DNA of 64,000 bases, taken from the NCBI RefSeq assembly GCF_010450875.1, contig NZ_CP048422.1:2949001-3013000 (forward strand). The letters are read 5' to 3'. Positions 26,353 through 34,334 of the stretch are shown one piece after another (within the stretch, counting starts at the first letter, position 1; each line of letters begins with the position of its first letter). The translations under genes were made by a program, and so were the position numbers. The notes below the pieces were generated by a model. That model saw only the letters and a list, made by a program, of their open reading frames with translations. It was not told the DNA's origin and did no database searches. This DNA comes from Sphingomonas insulae (GTDB lineage: Bacteria; Pseudomonadota; Alphaproteobacteria; Sphingomonadales; Sphingomonadaceae).

Positions 26353-26963
26353 AGAAGCGCAGGTTCATGATCTCCAGCCTCCTGATGGCCGGCATCGCGC
26401 CGCTGCCGCCCCTGCACGCGCAGGACGCCGGAACGGCGCCGCCCGCGGGCGGGCCCGATCCGGACGACGGCCAGTGGGTGCAGCGATTCGCGCAGGATCA
26501 TGGGTTCCTCCTGGCGCAGCACCGTTCTCATTCCAGCCACGCCTCGCACAGCAGCCATCGGTCCGGCTCGAGCGGCACCTATCGGGCTCCCGTCTACACG
26601 CCGAGGGCGCCGAGCCGACCTCGCGTCACGGCTCCGTCATCCTCGTCTTCTTCATCCTCGACGCGCTCCCGCTCGCGCAACACTCGGAGCACGCCGGACT
26701 CGTCGGTCCTACCGTCCTCGCCGGCCATCACCGACAACCCGTTCTCCACCTACACTCCACCCAGCACGGCGACGATCGAGTCGGTCGTGCGCCGCGTGCA
26801 GATCGGACTACAGGCGCAGGGCTACTACCATGGCGCGTTCGACGGCGTCGTCGGCAAGGAGACCAGAGCGGCGCTTGTCAGGTTCCAGACGGACAAGAGC
26901 CTGACCGTGACCGGCACGATCACGCCCGAGGTGCTGGATGCGCTTCGCATTCGCGCGCAATAG
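26349..26963 (+). CDS. hxsA: His-Xaa-Ser repeat protein HxsA, putative modified substrate
   Basis: A 204-residue exported protein. Signal peptide at 1-25 (PLHAQ). Residues 58-72 read HRS HSS HAS HSS HRS, five His-Xaa-Ser triplets, which name the family and are the presumed sites of radical-SAM modification. A Ser/Arg/Pro-rich linker (about 75-125) follows. A C-terminal peptidoglycan-binding domain (about 142-200, QIGLQAQGYYHGAFDG and FQTDKSLTVTG) would anchor it to the wall. ATG 26349 overlaps the hxsC stop. Confidence 0.9.
   Translation: MKKRRFMISSLLMAGIAPLPPLHAQDAGTAPPAGGPDPDDGQWVQRFAQDHGFLLAQHRSHSSHASHSSHRSGSSGTYRAPVYTPRAPSRPRVTAPSSSSSSSSTRSRSRNTRSTPDSSVLPSSPAITDNPFSTYTPPSTATIESVVRRVQIGLQAQGYYHGAFDGVVGKETRAALVRFQTDKSLTVTGTITPEVLDALRIRAQ
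26520..26564 (+). repeat. Five His-Xaa-Ser codon triplets in hxsA
   Basis: Nine-base units encode HRS, HSS, HAS, HSS and HRS in succession, directly after the short pre-repeat domain. They are the likely target of the HxsB and HxsC enzymes. Confidence 0.85.
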
Positions 26964-27336
26964 GGTCGTCACCCATGCGGTCGCGCTCGTCGCCGGGGTG
27001 CTGCTCGCGTGGCAGGCGCTGCCGGTGTGGCGCGAGGCGGTGATGCGCTGGAACCAGAAGGACTATGGTCTTCTGGTCGAGCAGTGCGACGGTGCCATGC
27101 GAGATCACTACCAAGCCAAGATGCGGGCCGCCGACGAGCCGTCGAGGGACACGGGGCTCGCGCTGCAGGCCGGCGAGGTGGGGCTCATCGTCTGCCAGGA
27201 CTACGACCTCTACCAGAAGCGGCTGGTCCAATGGGGGCTGCGGGAGGACGAGCTCGCGCAGATGCGGCTGAAGGCGATCGAGGCGCGGGCGGGCGATCTG
27301 GACGAGGTGGTGGGGACCCATGAGATACGCTTCTAA
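26938..27336 (+). CDS. His-Xaa-Ser system small membrane protein (TIGR03982-like)
   Basis: A 132-residue protein with one N-terminal transmembrane helix (about 10-28), then a compact domain with two cysteines (EQCDGAMRDHYQAK and GLIVCQDYD). The length, position after hxsA and the QDYDLYQKRL segment agree with the family known as TIGR03982, found only in His-Xaa-Ser loci. It overlaps hxsA by 26 bases and the next gene by 17, so it is firmly in the operon. Its role is unknown; the paired cysteines might form a disulfide or hold a cofactor. Confidence 0.75.
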   Translation: MRFAFARNRVVTHAVALVAGVLLAWQALPVWREAVMRWNQKDYGLLVEQCDGAMRDHYQAKMRAADEPSRDTGLALQAGEVGLIVCQDYDLYQKRLVQWGLREDELAQMRLKAIEARAGDLDEVVGTHEIRF

Positions 27337-28594
27337 CCTGACTCTCGCCGTCAGCTCGGCCCTGTTCGCTGTCGCCGTCCTGGTCGCCTGCGGTCGGAGC
27401 GACGAGAGTGGATCGGCGGCGTCGACCTTCACGGATCCGCCCGCGACCGATGCCATGCGGCTCGGAGCGCTTCGGAAGGCGGCGCTCGCAAACGGCTTCG
27501 TGCGGGCGAGCGAGCTGGCGGTCCCGGTCGTGCCCGCCCGCCACGACGTCGGTCGCCTCATCTTCGCCTCGCCCATCATGAGCCTTAACGGGCGCATCAG
27601 CTGCCAGGACTGCCATCTGGACCAGTTCGGCTCCGCGGACGGTCTGCCGAACGCGATCGGCGTCGGTGGAGAGGGAGCGGGCGCCGCCCGCCTCCACAGC
27701 GGCGGACGCATCCTGCCCCGCAACGTCCTTCCGTTCTGGGGCCGCGGAAGCCGCGGCTTCGACACGTTCTTCTGGGACGGACGGGTGCAGAAGGTCGACG
27801 GCCGCGTCGTGAGCCAGTTCGGCGTTCATGCACCCTCGACCGATCCGATGATCGTGGCCGCCCATCTCCCATCCGTGGAGGTGCGCGAGATGGTCACGGA
27901 CACGCCCCAGATCCGCGACGGGCTCATGTCCGAGGACGTGGGTGCGGCCGCCTCGATCCAGTCGACGCTCGCCAGCCGCTTCGCCGCCGATCCGGCGATC
28001 GGTCCGAAGCTGGCCGCCGCCTACGGCCTGCCGCGCGACCGGGTGTCCTTCCGCGAGGTCACGGATGCGCTCGCGTCGTTCATCCGCTTCAACTTCCGCA
28101 TTAGGCCGACAAGGTTCGAGCGCTTCGTCCACGACGGCGGGTCCCTGTCGCGGCGTGAAATGGCGGGAGGCGTGCTGTTCTACGGACGCGGCCGCTGCGC
28201 CGCCTGCCACGGGGGACCATACTTCAGCGACATGAAGTTCCACTCCGTTGCCTTCCCCCAGGCCGGCTTCGGCAAGAACGGCTTCGGCGTCGACGAGGGC
28301 CGCTACAACACCACTCTGAATCCGAAGGACCGCTTCCTCTTCAGGACGCCGCCCCTCTACAACGTGGCCAAGACTGCGCCCTACTCTCACTCCGGTTCGG
28401 TCGTGCGGCTCGAGGACGCGATCGTCGCGCACTTCGATCCATTGCGCCTCGTCGACACCCGCGAGATGACGGTGCGCGAGCGGTCGGATCTCTACGCCAG
28501 GCTGGGCACCGCCTCCCGCGAGACGCTGCCGTCGGCTCTCACGGACGAGGAGGTCCGCCAGCTCGCCGCCTTCCTCCGGACGCTCAGCTTCTAG
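27320..28594 (+). CDS. MauG-like dihaem cytochrome c peroxidase-family lipoprotein
   Basis: A 424-residue exported protein. The lipobox LVAC gives lipidated Cys24. Two haem-c sites are CQDCH (95-99) and CAACH (293-297), each with the following conserved context (SLNGRISCQDCH; GRGRCAACHGGPYFSD). MauG-like proteins use a high-valent dihaem state to oxidise protein side chains, so it probably completes the maturation of HxsA after the radical-SAM steps. Such a partner is known in other Hxs loci. Its 3' end overlaps the opposite-strand gene by 11 bases. Confidence 0.88.
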   Translation: MRYASNLTLAVSSALFAVAVLVACGRSDESGSAASTFTDPPATDAMRLGALRKAALANGFVRASELAVPVVPARHDVGRLIFASPIMSLNGRISCQDCHLDQFGSADGLPNAIGVGGEGAGAARLHSGGRILPRNVLPFWGRGSRGFDTFFWDGRVQKVDGRVVSQFGVHAPSTDPMIVAAHLPSVEVREMVTDTPQIRDGLMSEDVGAAASIQSTLASRFAADPAIGPKLAAAYGLPRDRVSFREVTDALASFIRFNFRIRPTRFERFVHDGGSLSRREMAGGVLFYGRGRCAACHGGPYFSDMKFHSVAFPQAGFGKNGFGVDEGRYNTTLNPKDRFLFRTPPLYNVAKTAPYSHSGSVVRLEDAIVAHFDPLRLVDTREMTVRERSDLYARLGTASRETLPSALTDEEVRQLAAFLRTLSF

Positions 28595-29288
28595 GGGCGG
28601 GATCCGCGCCGTCTGCTTCGGGCGGGGCGGTCATCTCCCTATCCGTCCCGTCCGCTTCCGGTTCGACCGCCTGCGGGGCCTCCTCGCCGTCGGTCGTGAT
28701 GGTTTCGGAGCCAGTCATCAGGGCCGCCTCGGAGCTCGAGACGGTCGGTGCGGCGGTCGGACCGAGACCCGCGATGGCGGCGCTGACTCGCGCAATCCGA
28801 GCGTCGACGCCCGTTTCGCCGGAGCCGAACGACTGTCGATACCTATTGACCGCGGACTGTTCGGAGAACCAGAACGCCTCCGCCTGATCGCCCGCCTCGT
28901 CGAGCAGGCGTCCCGCGATCCGGTCGAAGGCGAAGCATCGGTCGCGGACGCTGTCGGAGGATCTGGGGGCGAGCGCCGCGTAGCAGTTCTCGCTGTATAG
29001 CCTGGCGCCGGAGGACCCGAGCGCCTCGACGGATCGTCGTGCGTCGGCGGCTGCCGTTCCGACGATCGTCTGCAGGCTGGGCTCCGCAGGTGTCGCCTTC
29101 GTGGCGGGCGGCGGCGATGCGGCCATCGGCCGCGCGGCAACGGCCTGCTGCGGAGCAACGGTAGCCGGAGGCTCCTCCGCGTCGGGGCGTAGCGCACGCA
29201 CGAGCAGGAAGACGGCGACGAGCGCGATCGCTACGCCCACCTTGCCGGGGGGACGTGTCACGGGACCGGCGTTCGAGCCCGCGGCCAT
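28584..29288 (-). CDS. Single-span membrane protein, unknown function
   Basis: A 234-residue protein with one N-terminal transmembrane helix (about 17-33), then a proline/alanine linker. A central helical domain carries cysteines (SENCYAALAPRSSDSVRDRCF) and aromatic residues (QAEAFWFSEQSAVNRY). An acidic tail ends the protein. No family recognised. It lies between the Hxs operon and the TerY-P triad, converging with the MauG-like gene, and may be co-transcribed with the small basic gene upstream (29335-29538). Confidence 0.6.
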   Translation of the reverse strand: MAAGSNAGPVTRPPGKVGVAIALVAVFLLVRALRPDAEEPPATVAPQQAVAARPMAASPPPATKATPAEPSLQTIVGTAAADARRSVEALGSSGARLYSENCYAALAPRSSDSVRDRCFAFDRIAGRLLDEAGDQAEAFWFSEQSAVNRYRQSFGSGETGVDARIARVSAAIAGLGPTAAPTVSSSEAALMTGSETITTDGEEAPQAVEPEADGTDREMTAPPEADGADPAPRS

Positions 29289-29334
29289 CAGCGGACCCTC
29301 GCTTGCTGGACACTCGGAGTGTTCGTCCGCATGA

Positions 29335-29538
29335 TCAGCGGAGCAGCTTGCGAAGGATGGACCAGAACGAGAATGTCGTCCGATTGTAGGCCCGGTTGTA
29401 CGCGGCTCGCTTCGGATTGGTCAGCCAGCCGTATCCGCGCGGTGCCTTCAGGCCGAGAGCGTTCCTGACCATCCTCTTGGTCGAGGTTCTCGCGGCGATG
29501 CTCTTCCGCAGGCTCGGTTTCCGCATTCCGTATTTCAT
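29335..29538 (-). CDS. Small basic conserved protein, 67 residues
   Basis: Very basic protein with the recognisable core [35 protein letters not shown] and [10 protein letters not shown]. This resembles short proteins of phages and Firmicutes (KARTTGKAKR...GWIKNPKKAAYNKVYNKTT). It stands head to head with the vWA gene, 62 bases apart. The function is not known; a nucleic-acid or kinase-pathway adaptor role is possible. Confidence 0.65.
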   Translation of the reverse strand: MKYGMRKPSLRKSIAARTSTKRMVRNALGLKAPRGYGWLTNPKRAAYNRAYNRTTFSFWSILRKLLR

Positions 29539-29600
29539 CAGCAGAGGCTATTCTTCCACATGGCCGAGGACAAGCGTCCCGTCCGCGATGGGGGAATGAT

Positions 29601-30278
29601 ATGGCCGACCTGGAACAGATGCCGTTCGGCGGAGCCGAGTTCGCGGAGAATCCGGAGCCGAGATGCCCCTGCCTGCTGCTGCTCGACACATCGAGTTCGA
29701 TGGGTGGTCGACCGATCGGCGAACTGAACGCTGGCCTCACCGCCTTCCGGGACGAGCTGAACGCGGACGCGCTCGCCGCCAAGAGGGTCGAGGTGGGGAT
29801 CGTGACCTTCGGTCCGGTCCAGGTGGCCACCGAGTTCACGTCCGCCTCGAACTTCTACCCTCCGCATTTCGAGGCCAGCGGCGTCACCCCGATGGGTGAG
29901 GCAATACGGCGCGGCATCGAACTGCTGCGCGCCCGCAAGGACGAATACCGCGCCAATGGCGTGGCCTACTATCGTCCCTGGATCTTCCTGATGACCGATG
30001 GCGCACCGACCGACGCATGGTCGGGCGCGGCGGATCTCGTCCGCCAGGGGGAAGAGCGCAAGGAGTTCATGTTTTATGCCGCGGGCGTCGAAGGTGCCGA
30101 CATGGCGACCCTGGGCCAGATTGCGGTACGTGCGCCGTTGAAGCTGAAGGGCCTGGCCTTCCGCGAGCTGTTCGCCTGGCTGTCCAGCTCACTCGGCTCG
30201 GTGTCGCGTTCCAATCCGGGGGAGCCGGTCCCGCTCGCCAACCCCGCCGCCCCGAACGGCTGGGCGGTGGCCGACTGA
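29601..30278 (+). CDS. TerY-like von Willebrand factor A protein (YegL homologue)
   Basis: A 225-residue single-domain vWA protein. The metal-ion-dependent adhesion site is DTSSS (29-33), completed by Thr in GVTPMGEA and Asp in [12 protein letters not shown] 29601 has a GGGGGAA site. It is the first gene of a vWA/PP2C/kinase triad, known as TerY-P from tellurite-resistance islands and as yegL-yegK-yegI in E. coli. It probably binds phosphorylated or metal-bound partners as a scaffold. Confidence 0.88.
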   Translation: MADLEQMPFGGAEFAENPEPRCPCLLLLDTSSSMGGRPIGELNAGLTAFRDELNADALAAKRVEVGIVTFGPVQVATEFTSASNFYPPHFEASGVTPMGEAIRRGIELLRARKDEYRANGVAYYRPWIFLMTDGAPTDAWSGAADLVRQGEERKEFMFYAAGVEGADMATLGQIAVRAPLKLKGLAFRELFAWLSSSLGSVSRSNPGEPVPLANPAAPNGWAVAD

Positions 30279-30285
30279 AGAGCGC

Positions 30286-31044
30286 ATGTGGACCTGGGTC
30301 GCGGCATCAGTCCGCGGAACATCGCACGAGAGGACCGGCACGCGCAGACAGGATGCGTTTCGCTGCTTCTCCGTCGGGAACGGTGGAACGCTGGTCGCCG
30401 TGGCCTGCGACGGTGCCGGCAGCGCCAGCCGTGGGGGCGAGGGAGCCTCGCTCGTCGCGCGTCGGCTGTCCCTCGCGGCGGAAGCGCATCTGCGAACCTC
30501 GACTGATCTCCCGTCTGACGAGCTCGTCGGCGATTGGGTCGACTCCGTCCGCGACCTGATCGCCGCGGCGGCGGAGCGGCGAGGGCTGCGCCCGCGCGAC
30601 TTCGCGACCACGCTGGTCATGGTCGTCGCGATGCCGGGTCGAACCCTGACGGTCCATGTCGGCGACGGGGCCGCGGTCGGACGGCTGACCGACGACGGCC
30701 GCTGGGTGTCACTGAGCTGGCCGGAGAACGGGGAGTTCGCGTCGACGACCTTCTTCGTCACGGACGACGTCGAGGTTCGGCTGCGCATCGAGCGGACCGA
30801 TCGCGATCTCGACCGGATAGCGGTGATGACCGACGGGATCGAACGTCTCGCGCTCGATCTGGCCGGCGGCGCACCGCACCGCCCCTTCTTTCAAGGGATT
30901 AGCGAACCCGTGGCGAAGAGCGCGGTCGCGGGACGCGATGGCGCACTGTCCCGCAAGCTGGCGCAGTATCTCTCTTCGGACGCGATCAACGCCCGCACGG
31001 ACGACGACAAGACCCTGATCGTCGCGAGCAGGCGCGGAACGTGA
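30286..31044 (+). CDS. PP2C-family serine/threonine phosphatase (YegK homologue)
   Basis: A 252-residue protein. PP2C metal motifs are present: DGAGSASRGGEGA near residue 40, VHVGDGAAVG near 125, MTDGIER near 182 and DDDKTLIVA near the end. It presumably removes phosphates placed by the kinase encoded next. It starts 7 bases after the vWA gene, and its stop overlaps the kinase GTG as GTGA, so production is coupled. Confidence 0.88.
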   Translation: MWTWVAASVRGTSHERTGTRRQDAFRCFSVGNGGTLVAVACDGAGSASRGGEGASLVARRLSLAAEAHLRTSTDLPSDELVGDWVDSVRDLIAAAAERRGLRPRDFATTLVMVVAMPGRTLTVHVGDGAAVGRLTDDGRWVSLSWPENGEFASTTFFVTDDVEVRLRIERTDRDLDRIAVMTDGIERLALDLAGGAPHRPFFQGISEPVAKSAVAGRDGALSRKLAQYLSSDAINARTDDDKTLIVASRRGT

Positions 31045-33185
31045 CGCCGCTCTACATCGGCGGGCGGCCGGTGAGGCTCGGCGAACGGGTCGGCCGGGGC
31101 GGCGAGGGCGAGGTCTTCGTCCTGGCGGATCGGCCGGATCAAGCGATCAAGCTCTACGGCAGTCCCGACGACCGCAGGCGCGAGAAGATCGAGGCGATGG
31201 TCGCGGCGGGGCTGGCCGCCCGCTCCGACCTGGTCGCCTTCCCAGTTGCGATGGTCCAGGGGCCGGGTGGCGCGTTCGCGGGCTTCGCGATGCGTCTGGT
31301 GCGAGGACACAAGCCTCTCTTCGAGCTCTACGCGCCGGGCGCCCGCAAGGTCGCCTTCCCCGAAGCGGACTACCGCTTCCTCGTGCGGTCGGCGGCAAAC
31401 GTGGCCGTGGCAGTGGCCAAGGTGCACGAGGCCGGCGTGGTCGTGGGGGACATCAACCATTCGGGCATCCTCGTCTCGGACAGGGCGACGGCGGCGCTCA
31501 TAGACGCCGACAGCTTCCAGTTCGGCGAGCGTCACCTCTGCCGCGTCGGCGTACCGGAATACACGCCTCCCGAACTGCAGTCGCGGCGGCTGGACGGCAT
31601 CGTAAGGACGCCGGAGCACGACGCGTTCGGGCTCGCCATCGTGATCTTCCAGCTCCTCTTCATGGGACGACATCCGTTCGTCGGCCGCTATCGGGGCAGC
31701 GGAGATATGCCCATCGAGCGGGCGATCGCGGAGCATCGCTTCGCCTATTCGGCCAGGGGGCGGAGCGACATGTCGCCGCCGCCCGGGGCCGCCCGTCTGC
31801 AGGAGTTCCCGGATGAGATCGGCGCCATGTTCGAGGCGGCGTTCGGCGGTGCCCCGAGCGCCCGGCCCCGCCCTCCGCAGTGGGCCGAGGCCTTACGCCG
31901 GCTGGAAGGCGGGCTGTCGCGGTGCTCCAGGAACGACATCCACTACTTCCCCAGTGCGGCGGGCGGCTGCTCGTGGTGCAGGATGGAGCGCGAGTCGGGG
32001 ATCGTGCTGTTCGTCGCACCTCTTCCGAAGGGGGCGGCGCGATCCGATCCGGGCGCAGCCGGCTTCGATCTTGCCGGCGTCTGGAGGAGCATACAGGCGG
32101 TAAGGCTCCCGGCGGTCGACGGGCTGCTGCCCCCTCTGACGCAGACCGCACCGCAATCCAGCAGCGAGGTTGCAGCCTTCGCAGGCGCGATACGGACCCG
32201 ACGCCGCTCGGGTCTCGCCCTGCTCCTCGTCGCGGCGGCGCTGCTCGGGTGGTCGGGCGACCTGTGGCTGCTCTGCCTGCCGCTCGCTTGGTGGGGCTAC
32301 CATCTCACCTGGCAGGGCGGCTCTGATCTGCGGCGCTTCGTCGAGCGCCATGGGCGAGCGCGATCGGCATACGAGGCCGCTGTCGTGGATTGGCGGAAGC
32401 GCATCGGCATCGAGGAGGCTGTCGCACGCCGCCGGACGCTGGAGAAGGCCAAGAGTACCTACGATGGCCTGCCCGGCGAGGAGAAGCGGCGGCTGGGTGA
32501 ACTGACGACCAAGCGGAGGGAGAACCAGCTGCGGCGGCACATGGAGAGCTTTCCGCTCAGACGCGCGAAGATCCGAGGGATCGGCGCCGGCAAGCTCGCC
32601 ACGCTGGCGTCATACGGCATCGACACCGCCGCGCAGGTCAGGCGCGATCGGGTGCTGGCAATTCCGGGCTTCGGTCCGGTCAACTCGCAGGAGCTGATCG
32701 CTTGGCGCGCTTCGGTGGAGAGCCGCTTCGTCTACAATCCCTCCCCTACGCAGCAGGACCGTCAGGACGAGGACCGGGTCCGTCGGGAGATCGCGAACGA
32801 AGCCGGCAGGCTGCGCGGCGAGCTCTCCTCGGGAGCCGCCGACCTGCGTGCGACCGCAGCGGCGGTCGAGCAGCGCATGACCGTGTCCGATCCGGTGGTC
32901 AACCGGGCTTATCACGACCTGGAGCAGGCACGCATCGATCTGGAAGCCCTCGGCACAGCCGCTCCCACGATTGCGCCGAGCCCTGCTCCGACCACGTTAA
33001 GCGGCGGTGTGGGTGGAGCGGCTTGGAAGCCGACTAGGCCTCCCAAGCCAGTCGCCGGCACTCCGGCCTGCCCAAGTTGCGGAGGTCCCATGATTCGCCG
33101 GGCGGCGCATCGGGGCGCGCGCACCGGCAGGCCCTTCATGGGGTGTGCGCGGTATCCGACCTGTCGAGGCACCCGGTCGACATGA
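31041..33185 (+). CDS. Membrane-linked protein kinase with helix-hairpin-helix and zinc ribbon (YegI homologue)
   Basis: A 714-residue protein. The kinase domain (1-300) has the glycine loop GRGGEGEVF (18-26), Lys37 in AIKLY, GDIN with Asp137 as catalytic loop, and IDADSF (Asp155) in place of DFG. A short Cys-containing segment and hydrophobic spans follow near 395-430. A coiled-coil stretch is next, then a helix-hairpin-helix (RGIGAGKLATLASYGID...IPGFG) near 515-560. A topoisomerase-type zinc ribbon (CPSCGGP...CARYPTC) closes the protein. The last two suggest nucleic-acid contact. This layout is that of YegI-type kinases of the TerY-P triad. Confidence 0.88.
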   Translation: MTPLYIGGRPVRLGERVGRGGEGEVFVLADRPDQAIKLYGSPDDRRREKIEAMVAAGLAARSDLVAFPVAMVQGPGGAFAGFAMRLVRGHKPLFELYAPGARKVAFPEADYRFLVRSAANVAVAVAKVHEAGVVVGDINHSGILVSDRATAALIDADSFQFGERHLCRVGVPEYTPPELQSRRLDGIVRTPEHDAFGLAIVIFQLLFMGRHPFVGRYRGSGDMPIERAIAEHRFAYSARGRSDMSPPPGAARLQEFPDEIGAMFEAAFGGAPSARPRPPQWAEALRRLEGGLSRCSRNDIHYFPSAAGGCSWCRMERESGIVLFVAPLPKGAARSDPGAAGFDLAGVWRSIQAVRLPAVDGLLPPLTQTAPQSSSEVAAFAGAIRTRRRSGLALLLVAAALLGWSGDLWLLCLPLAWWGYHLTWQGGSDLRRFVERHGRARSAYEAAVVDWRKRIGIEEAVARRRTLEKAKSTYDGLPGEEKRRLGELTTKRRENQLRRHMESFPLRRAKIRGIGAGKLATLASYGIDTAAQVRRDRVLAIPGFGPVNSQELIAWRASVESRFVYNPSPTQQDRQDEDRVRREIANEAGRLRGELSSGAADLRATAAAVEQRMTVSDPVVNRAYHDLEQARIDLEALGTAAPTIAPSPAPTTLSGGVGGAAWKPTRPPKPVAGTPACPSCGGPMIRRAAHRGARTGRPFMGCARYPTCRGTRST

Positions 33186-33665
33186 GCTATACCGGGCGTT
33201 CGGCCTGCCGGGACGGCCCCATTCCTTTCATTGGGCGTTGGGCGGGATGACCCATAGGTGGCTGTTCAGGCCGCCCTGCTCGCTCCCGGACTTCGATCAT
33301 TAATCCATGTAGACTGAGCCGCTCGCCGGAAGCGACGTGTCTAGGGACGCAGATCAGCGAACAGCGGGGGTTTGCTGCCGTTCCTATCGAAGTCGCCAAA
33401 CTTATATTTCCAAAAAGGCAGACAGCCCCGAATTTGAATATCTTGCAGTCAGAAATGCCTTTTTTGACGATGAAAACGCATTTTTCGTTTCCGTTCCTCA
33501 AACAAGTGAGCGTTTGCTTATTAGTAGGCGTAATAAATTACGATCTACAATCTGTAATCATAACAAATTCATTAGCCTCATTTTATTTGGCTACGACATC
33601 ATTATAAACTATGGCCTATCTGACACGCAGAGGCCGAAGATCAAGCGAGATCTTCGGCCTCTTCT
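33186..33665. other. AT-rich gene-free block
   Basis: After the triad the base composition falls sharply: 33390-33620 has frequent A/T runs, unlike anything else in the window. A plus-strand frame crosses it but has no ribosome site and resembles no family. It looks like inserted foreign or decayed DNA. A hairpin (33629-33662) borders it. Confidence 0.55.
33629..33662 (-). terminator. 14-pair hairpin after the glycine-zipper gene
   Basis: AGAGGCCGAAGATC / GATCTTCGGCCTCT with a 6-base loop. It begins four bases beyond the stop codon of the repaired leftward gene (33666). That makes it the natural transcription end of the minus-strand envelope operon, though it lacks a clean U-tract on that strand. 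Confidence 0.6.
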
Positions 33666-34300
33666 TCAAGAAGCCTTCTTGCCCTTGCCGCTGTCAGCCA
33701 CCTGCAGGCCATACGGCTTGTAGTCGCCATCAGGCGTGCGGCAGACGTACTGGGTAGGCAGCGCCGCACGAACGTCGTTCGCCCCCCAAGCGTTCCGCTG
33801 ATCGGGCGGCAGTCCTGCCCGGCACCCGCAAGGACCGGCGACTCCATCTTGGCTCCGTCTAGCAACATATAGCGGACAGGCTGCAGACGGACCGCATCAA
33901 TGCTTTCGCTCGCGCCGGCACGCCCCTCGAACGTAGTCTCGCTAGTACCGTCGTCGGCTGCGAACGTCGTCCGGTAGGTCGCGTTCTGATAGTTCGCAGA
34001 GGCGATCTGAGCCGCGATGATCCTATCAGCCCTTTTCGCGTTGGCCAAAATGAGTGCGCAAACGCCGGCTCCCGCAGCGGCGCCGATCGCCGCTCCTGCC
34101 GCCAAGCCGCTTTTGCCGGTTGCCCTGCCTACGAGGGCGCCGAGCAGAGCGCCGCCGAGCACTGAGCCGACGCACTTGCCCCGAGCTTTCTCGACCTCCG
34201 TCTTGGCATACTTGATCTTCTCGGCTTGGGCGACGCCCGCAACCACGTCGCAAAACGGCAAGGTCACCGCAAGGAGCAGCGTCAGTGATCTTCTCTTCAT
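33666..34300 (-). pseudogene. Glycine-zipper exported protein, frameshifted at a homopolymer
   Basis: Last gene of the envelope operon. The product has a signal peptide (1-26, ending AQA) and a long glycine zipper (GSVLGGALLGALVGRATG...GAAIGAAAGAGV, about 45-85). The annotated-looking frame continues to 33641 with an improbable Arg-rich tail. At the run of six C at 33782-33787, one extra base gives ANDVRAALPTQYVCRTPDGDYKPYGLQVADSG and a stop at 33666, just before a hairpin. The true protein is therefore about 211 residues. The break may be a sequencing error. Confidence 0.7.
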
Positions 34301-34334
34301 CGTCTTCCCCCATTTTTGTTCAGCTGGTCAGTCT

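Noticed and set aside
26520..26564. His-Xaa-Ser triplets considered as a CRISPR-like or noncoding repeat
   Set aside because: The units are nine bases, in frame and encode the diagnostic motif of HxsA. There are no spacers. No CRISPR array was seen anywhere in the window.
33337..33723. Plus-strand frame across the AT-rich block
   Set aside because: No ribosome site, no recognisable motif, and it runs into the reverse strand of the glycine-zipper gene.
33641..33781. The Arg-rich C-terminal tail of the glycine-zipper protein
   Set aside because: It is the wrong frame after a homopolymer; the shifted frame gives a family-like end just before the hairpin.
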